Source: Skeletonema tropicum (taxonomy: Eukaryota; Bacillariophyta; Thalassiosirophyceae; Thalassiosirales; Thalassiosiraceae). Taken from it: a stretch of 64,000 nt of DNA. Under the pieces are notes generated by a model, which ran no database searches, had not been told where the DNA came from, and worked only from the letters and a program-made list of their open reading frames with translations. A program made the position numbers and the translations under genes. The stretch lies in assembly GCA_037178625.1 (NCBI GenBank), contig CM074142.1:186001-250000 (forward strand). Reading direction: 5' to 3'. Below, piece after piece: positions 34,100-44,424 of this stretch (its first letter is position 1; every line of letters begins with the position of its first letter).

Positions 34100-34599
34100 T
34101 CTTTGCGTCACCGCTTCTTGAAGTCCAAGAGGAGAAGTAGGTGAGATTGTGAGATATGTGATTGGTTGGGTTGAATGTAAAATATTCTCTACTACGATTG
34201 GGGGTTATCAACCCTTGCCCTGTACGAATACTAATGTCAGCTTTGAAATCCTAGCTTTGCCAGTCCGGATAAGGCAGGTCATCTTGGCCCTCCTGGGTGG
34301 CCTCTCTCAAAGAGAGCGGGAGACCCAGGCGGCGAGATCCTCTCAAATAAATGGAGGTAAAGAGAACAAGGAGCCATCCAAGTCTCTAGATTCCTGCCCG
34401 TCCTGCGTCGCGCAAAGGTCGTAAGATTTCATCACAAAACAAAGGCGTGACGTGTCACGGCATAAACCCCCTCTCGGTGCCCCCTAGAGGGCTTTCGAGA
34501 AACGAAGCATGGCTTTTCACTGTAAGACGCAAGTCTGTGTAAACCTGCCTCATCGTAAGCCCGGCTTCTGTCCCTTTTGCTCGTTCCTTCTTCCTCCAG

Positions 34600-34753
34600 C
34601 GTTGACGTGGAGAGTGAGGTCAAACGTGACCTCTACGCCGCGCGAGATGCGCTAGTCAATTCCTTGGTCAAAGCGATGAAGGAAGCAGGCTCCACTCTTA
34701 CCAGAGAAGAACCATCTGTGCCTGCGGCCAACCTAACCCTAAACCTCTGGTGA
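34600..34753 (+). other. Possible last exon or gene fragment
   Basis: A pyrimidine-rich acceptor (CGTTCCTTCTTCCTCCAG ending at 34599) precedes a 50-codon open stretch, VDVESEVKRDLYAARDALVN, then SLVKAMKEAG and so on to a TGA at 34751. Composition is strongly protein-like. A plausible upstream exon could not be joined with confidence, and an ATG reading MAFHCKTQVCVNLPHRKPGF at 34509 is in another frame. It may be a fragment of a decayed gene. Confidence 0.25.
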
Positions 34754-34934
34754 GGGGGGAGGTTGTGATTCCATGATGCAGCGCGATGTAAATCGTACAC
34801 AGAATGCTTAACGTAGGACCAGGCTCTGTTTAACCCGGTCTATCGACCTTCATCTGCAATAAAAGAAACAAATGAATGCTGCAATGTTAGTATTCGGTCT
34901 CATTCAAAATGATTCCACTCTGCAAAGAGATTGG

Positions 34935-35140
34935 TTCCACTTTTCCCCTCTACAACAAAACGGTAGTTCAAATTTTCCGCCGCTCCAATTATAAGATTCT
35001 GTGCAAAACGCAGGATCCAATCCTGCTCAATGCGATTCATTCCACTTTTCCCCTACCACAAAACGGTAGTTCAATTTTCCCGCCGCTTCCATATACAGAT
35101 TCTGTGCAAAACGCAGGATCCCATCCTGCTCCTATCTTTG
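34935..35140. repeat. Two-copy tandem repeat, 105-bp unit
   Basis: TTCCACTTTTCCCCT begins units at 34935 and 35040. Both continue through AAAACGGTAGTTCAA, CGCCGCT and AGATTCTGTGCAAAACGCAG to GATCC-ATCCTGCTC. Divergence is modest. No gene is associated. Confidence 0.8.
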
Positions 35141-36660
35141 CCCCTCATCTGTTTTTCATCCTCGTTCGTCCAACGGCCTGACCGAGAGGAGGTAATTGTC
35201 GGAGTTGCTAGAACAGCTCTTTGATTTGTTTGCCAGCCAACCTTGTATTGCTCTACACCCGTCATCGGGATACATGTCACAGGATTATGTGTCAAGGGAC
35301 CACAGTGGATGAGACCCTGCCTATGCCCTCGTTCTCACCTTGCCAATACTTCCTGAGATCTAGCAATCAAGATTATTTGAGCTTGCGGCGTCGATGATAT
35401 GAGAATGCAGATGAAGATGCGTGATATCAACTAGAGAGGCACGATGTCGTATGATGCACCATGATAATCGTGAAGGGATAGATGTAGATAGAGTCGTCTG
35501 TATTAATCCCTCATTAATAAAGGGACCAACGCATCCTCCTTCATCACTCTGACCCCACAGATAACAATTTGTAGTATAAGTATGGCAACTTCATTATAGT
35601 GACCTATGATGCATGCTGCTCTTAAATTGGCCACCAAACTTGCGTCGATCTATCATCCTAGAGGATGCAGCATACAAGGTGGGGTCGCCCTGCTGTACAT
35701 AAATTTGCCTACTCACAAAGAAGGATGCACCCGTAGGATAATGAGTCATTTGTCAATCTCATAGACCTCCTAAGTAAACATTGTATGAGTGCTGAGATTG
35801 TACAACAAGGCGGATGAGTATCAACCTACTTCCGTAGCAACATACACCGTAGGTGATCCACCCCCCTCCGGAGCCCCCCATACAATTCCTGCCCTGCAGT
35901 CCACGAGAGCAGGCAGGATTTGATAGGGCACATCGCTCTCACGGACGCTATTGATCAAATAGTGAAGTCCACACTTGGCGTTACCATACAGTTCCACACC
36001 GTCTTGGTATACCGTGGAGTAGCGGTGGACTAATAGATCACCCGCCTTCAAAACCTGCACGAGAGCGCGAGGACCAACTACTCTTTATGGCGGTAGCGAC
36101 ACCCAGTCCTCGTCTCTATGCACAGGTGGAAAGAAGAGCCCTTTTCGATGACAAGAGCCCTTTTCGCGCTTCATAACTTCTACTAATTTATAAACTAGCT
36201 AGGGCGTTATGGTTTCCACACACTTTCTACATTCCGAGATACTGACTTGAATGACAGGATATAGATGCATACCTGGTATCCAAGCACTGTCAAACTCACC
36301 CCAAGCTTGAATCAGCTCGATGTCTTGTCATGTAACTGTGACACTTTGACCCAGGTCAATTTTTCGCTAACCACTTTGGGCTTGATGGAAAAACATCATA
36401 CTGGTATCTCTCACTCCCACGTGAGTAGACCAAACAAAGTAGACAAGCACAAGCCAAGATCATGGAGGGATACTCACAATGGGGTGTTTCAAACCTCAAG
36501 CTCTTGCTACCTCAAACCCAAAAGGCGTACCGACCCAAACCTGTCCAAACGATGTAACAACCTGTGCAGCCACTCAAATGGTATGTCAACCCACTCTCGG
36601 TGTTCTCACAAATCCTTTATGTGACAACTAAATGACATCCATAGGTGGGTTTACAGTATC
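35141..36660. other. Intergenic with one unsupported minus-strand frame
   Basis: A 79-codon minus frame (35821-36060) reads MQVLKAGDLLVHRYSTVYQD and continues with protein-like composition (YGNAKCGLHYLINS), but has no recognised family, no partner exon and no homolog I can name. The rest is non-coding in appearance. Confidence 0.35.
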
Positions 36661-36661
36661 C

Positions 36662-36734
36662 CCACGTATCCTACCGTGGCGATCAAATGCTAACCAATTG
36701 GAGTTGAATGTTGCCCCTGCGTATTCTACCGCAG
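36662..36734 (+). other. Pair of small hairpins with covarying stems
   Basis: CCACG-TATCCTAC-CGTGG (36662-36679) and CTGCG-TATTCTAC-CGCAG (36717-36734) share the loop TAT(C/T)CTAC and are each followed by CGA(C/T)CAAA(C/T)G. Two of five stem pairs differ in compensating fashion. It may be a structured repeat or chance. It directly precedes the second 159-bp repeat copy. Confidence 0.35.
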
Positions 36735-36752
36735 CGACCAAACGACACCCAC

Positions 36753-36911
36753 GTTGGAAACGCCGAGGCTCCTGCCGATACGTCATCAAGTTGGATCTTT
36801 CGTCGTCTTTCGTCAGGATTCTCGTCATTACCGACTCAGCAACTTCATCATATTGATCCTCGCAATTACCTGCACCTCGAGACCATCTATATAAGCAGAA
36901 GCACGTGTCGG
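36753..36911. repeat. Dispersed ~155-bp repeat, copy 2
   Basis: Second copy of 33945-34099 with extra TATA near its end (CATCTATATAAGCAG). It leads into the three promoter-proximal repeats upstream of the metalloprotease. Confidence 0.9.
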
Positions 36912-37246
36912 GAATTAGTTACAGGGATATCCAAAGTGAGGTTCTAACAAGCGAACTCGTTGAAACGACTTGTTTCAACGACTTTCATGTTCCGTGAAAC
37001 AAAAAGACTCCACACCTCTAGCTAAATAGAGGGAATTCGTTACAAGGCTTATCCGAAGTGAGATTCTGAACAAGCGAACCCTGTTGAAATGACTTGTTTG
37101 TATGTCCAACTTTGGCGACTTTCATGCTCCGTGGAACAAGAGACTCCACCACGTCTAATACCTACACTCATGTAAATTCGACATTCATCACAGTCAACAG
37201 GGGAATTAGTTGGGATTACCTCAAAGTGAGATTCTGAACAAGCGAA
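36910..37246. repeat. Three spaced repeats upstream of the metalloprotease
   Basis: Units beginning GGGAATT(A/C)GTT and continuing to CAAAGTGAG-TTCT...AACAAGCGAA lie at 36910-36955, 37031-37078 and 37201-37246. Between them, GACTTTCATG(T/C)TCCGTG and AGACTCCAC also repeat, so the unit is about 120-170 bp and diverged. They may be binding-site arrays for the gene at 37427 or simple duplicated DNA. Confidence 0.7.
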
Positions 37247-37426
37247 AACAGTGTACGTGTTATGTCTCATTCATGCAGTGACTCGTACGATTCATAACTT
37301 CTACAATGAGCCCTTCGCCAGCCTAAACAAGCCAGCCTGTCGGTCATGCATTGCTAGAGCTCATAATTATTTGATCTTTCAAACTCAACTACTTCGCTTG
37401 TCTCGATTTCATCATCTCTCATCACA

Positions 37427-39515
37427 ATGAAGCTTCGTCTCGCCGCATGGCTCCTCTCTTCCACCGCATTGTCCCTCTCTTCCACCGTCAGCGCTGCTGG
37501 CGTCCGTGGCAAGGAGAAGCAACAACGCCGCGTTCTTCAAGGAGGTCAACCCGCTACATATCTCGTTCAGGACATCCAATATGAACACGATGAGTCCGGC
37601 CGTCGTCTCAACTTGTTTGACAATCTTCCTGAAACATTAGATACGGTCGAGCTCGAAGACGGTCTCATCTACACGGTCAATGGCTTCGTCCCTCCAGGCT
37701 GGACAGTCTCCGGACAGGGTGTCTTCCTTCCTCCAAGCACGATCATTGACGATGAAACTGCCACGATTACTTTGCCCAACAACGGCGGCGATCGTCTTCT
37801 CGAAGGCGATGCTCACGCCCCCAAGGGCAAGAGCGCATTGACTGAAGATCAAGAACGTAACCTCTCCGAACTCCGTCGTCAGATGGCTGTCGTTACGGGC
37901 CAGAAATCTGTTCTTGCTGTCAAAGTTGTTGCATCCGACGGTCAATATGGAAGTACTGCAGCTTATTTGGAATGCAAAGTCTTTGGAACGAGCAATGGAT
38001 CAGCTTGCGGTGATACCTATCATCTCAAGAATGGATTCAGCGACTGCTCTTACGGAAAGCTGCAATTCAACAAGGCCGCTGCTAGATCCGATAGTGCCAT
38101 TGGCACTGTATCCGCTATCTCTAATGGGGTCGTCACTGTGACTTTACCTAATGTCAGTACAAATCAAGGCGATGGAACTATGCGAAATGCTATAACTTCT
38201 GCGCTCAACGATGCATTTGGATCGGCTACTTCATTGGCCGATCATCTCATGTACTGCTTGCCCCCCAATACTATGAACGGTGAGTGACAAGAGTTTTATT
38301 GATATTGAACATATCAAGTGCGTTATCCATTCTGTTTATGCGCATCATACTAAAAAACTTTCCATATCCATACCCCTCCTCGTGTCATATTATCCGCTAC
38401 AGGTATTGCATATGCTTACATCAACAGCTGGAACTCAGTCTACTCCAACAATTGGTGCAACAATGTTAGTGCTCAACTGCACGAGATTGGACACAATCTG
38501 AATCTAGCTCACTCAGGAGAGGGTAATCAACAATATGATGATCAGAGGTAAGTACTGTTTAAGTTTGCAAATCGATGCTTGCCTGCTTTTCTACTTCGCT
38601 TCTTCGCTAACAGTAACTCCTTCCTTTTCTCTTCCGTGATTCTATCTCATCAGTGGAATGATGGGGTATTCGTACAACAATGAATCAGCTCCTCGAATGT
38701 GTTTTAACGCAGCGAAAAACTATCAGCTTGGATGGTACAGCGACAAGATGACAGTAATTACTCCAGGTGCTGCCACGGATTCCTGCTTCGACGGAGACCT
38801 CTACGGAACAGCATTGTACGAAAATGCTGCTGCACAAACTGTCGGCATCAAGGTCAATAACTCAGGCAGTTCCACGGATGTTTACATCATGTTCAATGCC
38901 AAGACAGGTATCCAGTCTGGTACTGTAGAGGGAGGAAATCAAGTCATGGTCGTAACAACTGGAGCTGAGGGCACCGGCTTCTCTCAATCTACGTTGGTAC
39001 AGAAGATTAGCACCACCACCACAGGCTACTCACTTCCTGGGTTCTCCAATACTATTCTTTACGTTGACTCCAAGGTTGACGGTAGCCATGCCTCCATTCG
39101 TATTGAAACCGGTGGACAGGCATGTGTCGTGGCGCCAACACCCAACCCAACAACAGCTCCACCAACGAATCCTCCAACGTCGCAACCAACCGGTTCTCCT
39201 ACTCTACCTCAACCAACTGGGACTCCCACAACAGCTCCTCCAACGAATCCACCAACAGCATCCCCCACTGTAAACTGTGGAAATATCCAAAAAAAGAACG
39301 TATGTAACAATGCCGGAACCTGTGTGTGGAGTGGGAATCCCAAAAATGGATCTTGCGTTAGTACAACTGGTGGCCCTCCCTCTCCTACTCCTCCTCCAAG
39401 TCCTCCTACTGGATGCCCCGTTTGCCCGCCTACAGGGCAGGAATGTTGCTCGCCCGAGTTTTTTTGTATCAATAGTGGAAAGCCTTCTGAACGAGGATGC
39501 TTCCCAACCAATTGA
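37427..39515 (+). CDS. Secreted gametolysin-like (peptidase M11) metalloprotease
   Basis: Exons 37427-38279, 38403-38547 and 38654-39515 encode 619 residues. Introns begin GTGAGT and GTAAGT and end CTACAG and CATCAG. MKLRLAAWLLSSTALSLSST is a signal peptide, followed by a propeptide of about 150 residues. The catalytic zinc site is QLHEIGHNLNLAHS (HExxHxxxxxH), lying across exon 2, with a Met-turn-like GMMGYSY in exon 3. This matches gametolysin, the cell-wall lytic enzyme of green algae. The C-terminus has Pro/Thr-rich repeats (PTAPPTNPPT) and two Cys-rich pieces ending CGC..., CCSPEFFCINSG, which suggest cell-wall or chitin/silica attachment. Likely role: extracellular or wall protein turnover. 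Repeats upstream may regulate it. Confidence 0.93.
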
Positions 39516-40097
39516 GTTGGAGATGGCGATGCATTTATCTATGATGCACATCTCAAAGCGTTTGTTTTGATCAGAAACTGTAGGACATGTACATAATAAT
39601 TTGAATTGTTTGCGCCCCGCACTGAGTTCTTTCATTCTTGAACATAAGTAAGTAGATGCCATTGAGGCAAGGGAAAGAAAGCTAGGCTAGAGCTGCCACA
39701 ATCTTAGTCTATCCTACATCGTCATCATCAGATCTTTGCATAAACATTCATTGCTATCATCTTCATGATAGTATTATTTCGCTCCTACGCTAGCTACACT
39801 CATCCCTGCTTCACGCAGCTATGAACTTCGCATCAGACATCGGATTAATCAAGTAGACCCCGGCTGAGTCAACGCGCCCAAAACGAAGATGAATGCACGA
39901 GGCGGTTTATTTCTCAGACATCATTGCTAGATAACGAGTTGGAACTTTATTGGCGGTGCTTTATTAGGGTGGTGCATGCATCGTGACAAGAAGCATACAT
40001 AGGGGAGAGTGGCGGCCGTCAGCGTCATGAGCAGCTATCTAGCGGTGTAGGGCTTGCAAATCTTGTTTGTGTGGCTTAATGTTATTTCTGTTTGACG
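39516..40097. other. Intergenic 3' of the metalloprotease
   Basis: 3' flank of the protease gene and spacer to the MITE. Nothing gene-like is seen. Confidence 0.55.
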
Positions 40098-40454
40098 ATA
40101 TCCCAACCATTTTGAAAACGGCACTTTTGTGCCGTTTTGCCAATGGGCTCAGCACCGCAAGGGCATGAAAACGGCACAAAAGTGCCGTTTTGCTACTCCG
40201 ACTTGTTAGTGTCAAAGCTAGCGAGTAAAGTACAGCTCCTTTTGTGTTTTCCATTACAAACCTGTAGCCCTTCTACGCAAGAAAGTAACCTTAAGGCCAC
40301 ACAATGGCTCATGCTTTGTTCTAACAATTGCACGAGGCCTTCGTCGGAGTAGCAAAACGGCACAAAAGTGCCGTTTTGCCTCACACGTAGAAACATACCA
40401 GAGCTCTACGGAAAACGGCACAAAAGTGCCGTTTTCAAAAAATGGTTGGGATAT
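40098..40454. mobile_element. MITE containing four identical-core hairpins
   Basis: Terminal repeats ATATCCCAACCATTTT and AAAATGGTTGGGATAT bound 357 bp. Inside are four copies of AAAACGGCAC-4 nt-GTGCCGTTTT (40115-40138, 40168-40191, 40354-40377, 40412-40435), with loop TTTT in the first and AAAA in the others. The two middle copies are extended into a 35-bp inverted repeat by GCTACTCCGAC/GTCGGAGTAGC, so a smaller foldback (40168-40377) may be nested in the larger one. There is no coding capacity. The target duplication is unresolved. Confidence 0.8.
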
Positions 40455-40486
40455 ATCACTGGTATTGCAAACAAGAAAAGCTTCTG

Positions 40487-43400
40487 TAGCGTAATGGAAT
40501 TTCACCATTTTTGGAGGGGGTTGAAAATTGCAGGTTGAAATTTCAGAAATTTCAGAAATTTCAAGGGATTAAATTTCACTCTAGCTTATCCTGAGATAGT
40601 CGTAATACTTTGCACTCTGCAGTCAACACATCACTCTAAGAGAGACTGTCAGCAAGCTTCTTTCCAAGCATCTTCTTCGCATCCATGATATGACGGAGGT
40701 TTTCCTTCCCTCGAAGAAGTGCAACACCAGTTGGATCCTTCATCATATTCCTATCCTTCACAAGAATGCTGTTCTTCAGAGGTTTGGCCCTACGCTCACA
40801 ATCCATCGATCCGACAGTTCCCATAGACATTAGAGGCTTAGCAACCAATCGATAGAAGTCAGATGATCCTGCATAACATTCAAACCACGTGATGCGACCA
40901 GAAATAGCACCAGTTGATTCCACATACTGTACCACATTTTTGATACTAAAAGACTTGTTGTTCTGTTGCAGCTGTTCCAAAGATGGAAGCGATGGAAGTG
41001 GAACGTCAAAAGAATGAAACCAGTCATTGTTTTGAGTATCAAAGTCCTCAAAATCCTTTTTAACTCTCCTCCGCATCTCATCAGAACCATCTTCACCCAA
41101 AGGCACATACCACTCGATCATCTTCCTTACGAGCGCAGCCTTGTTAGTCTGCAGGTAGAACAACTCCCTCCACACACGAGAGTTTGGGTCACAGAGGAAA
41201 CACATCAAGTGATGCTCATCGAGTAAACCAACCTTCAGTCCGCTGGGATCAACACCATCCATATTGAAACGTTCACGGATCATACCAGCAACTTCTGCTC
41301 TTGAGCCCTGACCAAGAAGTTCATCAAACTCGGGAGTGAGACACTTGTTAATATCATTGCGCAGCGCTTGAACCAAGAGGGGGTAAGCACTAAGTGGCAT
41401 ATCCTTGCGGGAACAAGCCAAATGTGCTTCCTTGAAAGGGAGCGTGAAGGCAATAACAACATCAAACATCTTCCAAATATTTTCCTTCTTGAAGTGCTCC
41501 ATCAGCTCATCCAACTCAGCTTGCTTTGTTGCAGTGCGCTCACTACGATACTTTTGATACTCCGCCTTGCCAGGAAGTACAAGAAGAAAGTCACGACACT
41601 TGCGAGCGCTCACAACAACGTCATGTAGAAGGTTCATCCGTGTCTCCACGGGGCAGAAAACTTTGGAGTAAAACACGAGCTCATCCACTAGAGCTGCGCT
41701 GCGTCGGAAAGAATCAATGCGATCAATCTTCACGAAGTCCCTGACTTTCCTAGCATACTTTATGACAAGTTGCATAACTGAAGTCTTGGCTAGGTCTTTC
41801 ATAAGCAAATCGATGCAATGAGCCGGATCGCGTGTAACTATGACCTTCATCCCTGGATACTTTTCTTCAAGTTCCTTCCCAACTCGATCCGCAACATGCC
41901 TTGCAGCATTATCAACAGGAATGCTCACAATCTTCGCATTGTATTCTTTCATGACGTTTTCACAAACCCTCACAGCATCCTCTATTTCGGCTTCGGTAAC
42001 ATGCTTATCGCTTCCAAGATCTTTCCATTCGAGGAAGAGTGAGAAGTCACTCTTCGCGACGGTGTATACGATCTAGGCAGAAGAGGATACAGCAGGGCAA
42101 CATAAATAGTAGTGAGACAATTGAAAGCAATGAAGTTATTGTACAGAACATAAATCACGTACCTTTTGTTTGCCCAAGACAGTGACTCCATCCATCGCAA
42201 CATTTACATGTCCGGGAATTTTTGCCATAAATGATTTCAACTCCGATGTCGTTTGTTTATCAATTTTAATGACATACTTGTCATAGATTGTTTCAACATC
42301 ACTTGGAATGAACTTCAAGATGGCAGGGTATCGTTGGTGTAGGCTTGCTTGCACCCAAGGATCCAATAGACGACTCAATGGCTCGCCACGAGCGACAATG
42401 GCTCGTACCTCGTGCATGAGTACAATGTCAGCAGATGCCTGGTTCATGCTCTTACCATACGTGTGCTCCATAGTAGTTTGTGCAGATGGTACACGCTTTG
42501 TTTTCTTGCGAGGGGGAACGGATGTGGAGGTGGATTTGGTGACATCACTAACGTCCCCAGAGTTGGATAGTAGATCAATCACCGCAACGGGGCCATGATT
42601 ACTACGCATGGCAGCAACAGTTTCACTTGGGTTGGATTGAAGTGCAAGATACGTTGCTTGTTTCTTATTCGCTTGAGCCCCTCCTTCGATTTGTCTCCTT
42701 GTGTGAGGGCATGTCAACCCTTCACATTCGTGGAGAGAATGTTTTCTAGCTCTTGTTGCATTAAATGTCGCTAGCAACTTGTTGTACTTAGGACAGTGCT
42801 TGCATACAATACGTAACTTGCCATTGGGTTGGGGCGTGATTTCGTATTGGGAATAGAGCGTTGAGTCTCGTTGCTTTTTGGCATCCGGAGCTGCTGCAAA
42901 AGGCACAGCAGCAGGTGGTGCTGCGGGTGGATCGACTGCAGCGACGGCAGGTGGATCGACAGCAGCGACGGCAGCATCGGCAGTTGGGGCCGCAGCGGTG
43001 AGCTTGTGTTGGACACAGTGAAGACACATGAGAGCGGTATGGGAGTTGGCAAGTGTTTTTGCATGATCATTAAGATCCCCTGCAGGGTTTTTGTAGGATG
43101 GGTTGCCCACAATTTCCTCACAGTAGAGTTTACCGCAAAGGGCACCATGAATTGGTCCTTCACACATCATGCACTGATGATCAGCCGGGTTGTTGAGGGG
43201 GGAGTTCTTCATGCCACAAAGGGCGTTGGCGGCGCATGTCAAAAGCATTATTGTTGAAGATTATTGAATTGTTGTTGTTATTGCCAGGCAAACTATGACA
43301 GCGTGGTAGACGGCAGAGTGAACAAAAAGTTGATTTGTGCACATACCCGCACCCAAAATAAGAGCCATCCGCGCCCAAAATCATCTGGTACATGCCAATG

Positions 43401-43724
43401 CAGGAACACGCATGTAAGCTGAATTACTACGAAGGAATAAGTAATACTGCATTGTTAGTCGCCAGCATTTTGGTGAAGAGTTACTCTCCGCTGAGTTGAC
43501 AAACTCATCATCTGGATGGTGCGTGGTGTTCTTTGGGGTTTGGTGGTTGGTGGAATGAAGGGTCTTAGGTTATTTTTGTGCTACGTGTTGGTTCAGTACC
43601 ATCCGTTCGCGCCAGAATTTTTGTGAAATTTCATTGTTGGCCAAAATTGGTGCAACTTTCACCCTGTAAATTTCACGAAAGTTGCAGTAGTGAAATTTCA
43701 CCCTTTTGAAATTCCATTACGCTA
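40487..43724 (-). mobile_element. Complete hAT DNA transposon
   Basis: TIRs TAGCGTAATGGAATTTCA (40487-40504 and its exact inverse 43707-43724) are flanked by a perfect 8-bp duplication AGCTTCTG (40479-40486 and 43725-43732), the hAT signature length. Subterminal GAAATTTCA motifs are repeated at both ends, resembling transposase-binding sites. The single gene inside encodes a two-exon hAT transposase without stops. Perfect TIRs and target duplication imply recent insertion and possible autonomy. Confidence 0.97.
40636..43248 (-). CDS. hAT family transposase
   Basis: Exons 43248-42163 and 42072-40636 on the minus strand (phase 0, CAAAAG|GTACGT ... CTAG|ATC) give 841 residues. The N-terminal half has a Cys-rich start (HQCMMCEGP, MCLHCVQH), a Pro/Ala repeat, a BED-type zinc finger (RIVCKHCPKYN, then HSLHECEG) and the catalytic start NVAMDGVT. 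Exon 2 continues with VDNAARHVAD and RDPAHCIDLLMKDLAKT, the DUF659/hAT catalytic region. The C-terminus has the dimerisation block WFECYAGSSDFYRLVAKPL, SMDCERRAKPLKN and GKENLRHIM. It cuts and pastes the surrounding element in the nucleus. The frame is intact; expression is unknown. Confidence 0.93.
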
Positions 43725-43911
43725 AGCTTCTGCCTGGTCCAGAGCCCATTTAACTTCATTTATCTTTTCCCCTTTTCTCCCTTTAATTATATGTGATTAT
43801 TTGGTACCTACAAGTACTACCTACCTAAACACTTCACCAAACCATTTTTGTTAGCCACTCATCACACAAAATCCACAAATTCCATCGCCACCATGGCGAT
43901 AATTCGCCGCA

Positions 43912-44063
43912 CGCTAGTACCTCAGGGAGTGGTCGGCTACCCGGAACAAACACATTAAATCGTCTCTAATACGTCTTTAGAATCGATTTAGTCTGTTTGT
44001 TCCGGGTACACAGTCAATATTGAGAGAGCTAGAGAGTATTTTCAGCGGCAGTGTCGTGTGTTG
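43912..44063 (+). ncRNA. Candidate structured RNA element, copy 1
   Basis: The outer helix ACCCGGAACAAAC (43939-43951) pairs perfectly with GTTTGTTCCGGGT (43995-44007). Inside, TAAATCG (43956-43962) pairs with CGATTTA (43984-43990), and TCTAA/TTAGA closes a TACGTCT loop (to 43981). It is flanked by CGCTAGTACCTCAGG on the left and TATTTTCAGC(G/A)GCAGTGTC on the right, both shared with copy 2 at 44274-44424. The conserved loop and the compensating helix changes between copies are strong evidence for a structure under selection. Transcription and strand are not known; the plus strand is assumed. Confidence 0.55.
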
Positions 44064-44273
44064 TGGAACTCAATGGGGTCAACAGTACCGACGCTCTTTC
44101 TAGGTGAATTTCTTCATCGACGGTGCCGAGAGCACATCCTACCGGTGACTGATTTGTAACATGGGATCTCAGCGGCCAAAGAGACGTACCGCCACCCTGA
44201 TCCGCTTCGAGAACTCCTTCGACATGGAGATGTGTCATGTCTGAAATAAATATCATATCGCCACTTCAACATG

Positions 44274-44424
44274 CGCTAGTACCTCAGGAAGTGGTGAATT
44301 ACATGGACTTGACACATTAAATTGTCTCTAATACGTCTTTAGAATCGATTAGACCTATCAAGTCCATCTAATTTGCAAGAATTGAGCGATGTAGAGATAT
44401 TTTCAGCAGCAGTGTCGTGTGCTG
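44274..44424 (+). ncRNA. Candidate structured RNA element, copy 2
   Basis: Aligned to copy 1 at an offset of 362 bp. The helix is ATGGACTTGA (44303-44312) with TCAAGTCCAT (44358-44367), extended across one C-C mismatch by AATTA/TAATT. The 39-nt inner region ACACATTAAAT(T)GTCTCTA... differs from copy 1 at one position, which keeps a G-U pair. Six of the outer base pairs differ from copy 1 by compensating double changes. Confidence 0.55.

Noticed and set aside
34731..34744. Telomere-like ACCTAACCCTAAAC
   Set aside because: Fewer than two full repeat units; chance or inside a coding-like stretch.
43568..43590. GGTTATTTTTGTGCTACGTG as another copy of the target repeat at 28120
   Set aside because: It lies inside the hAT element's right end and the match does not extend; treated as coincidence.
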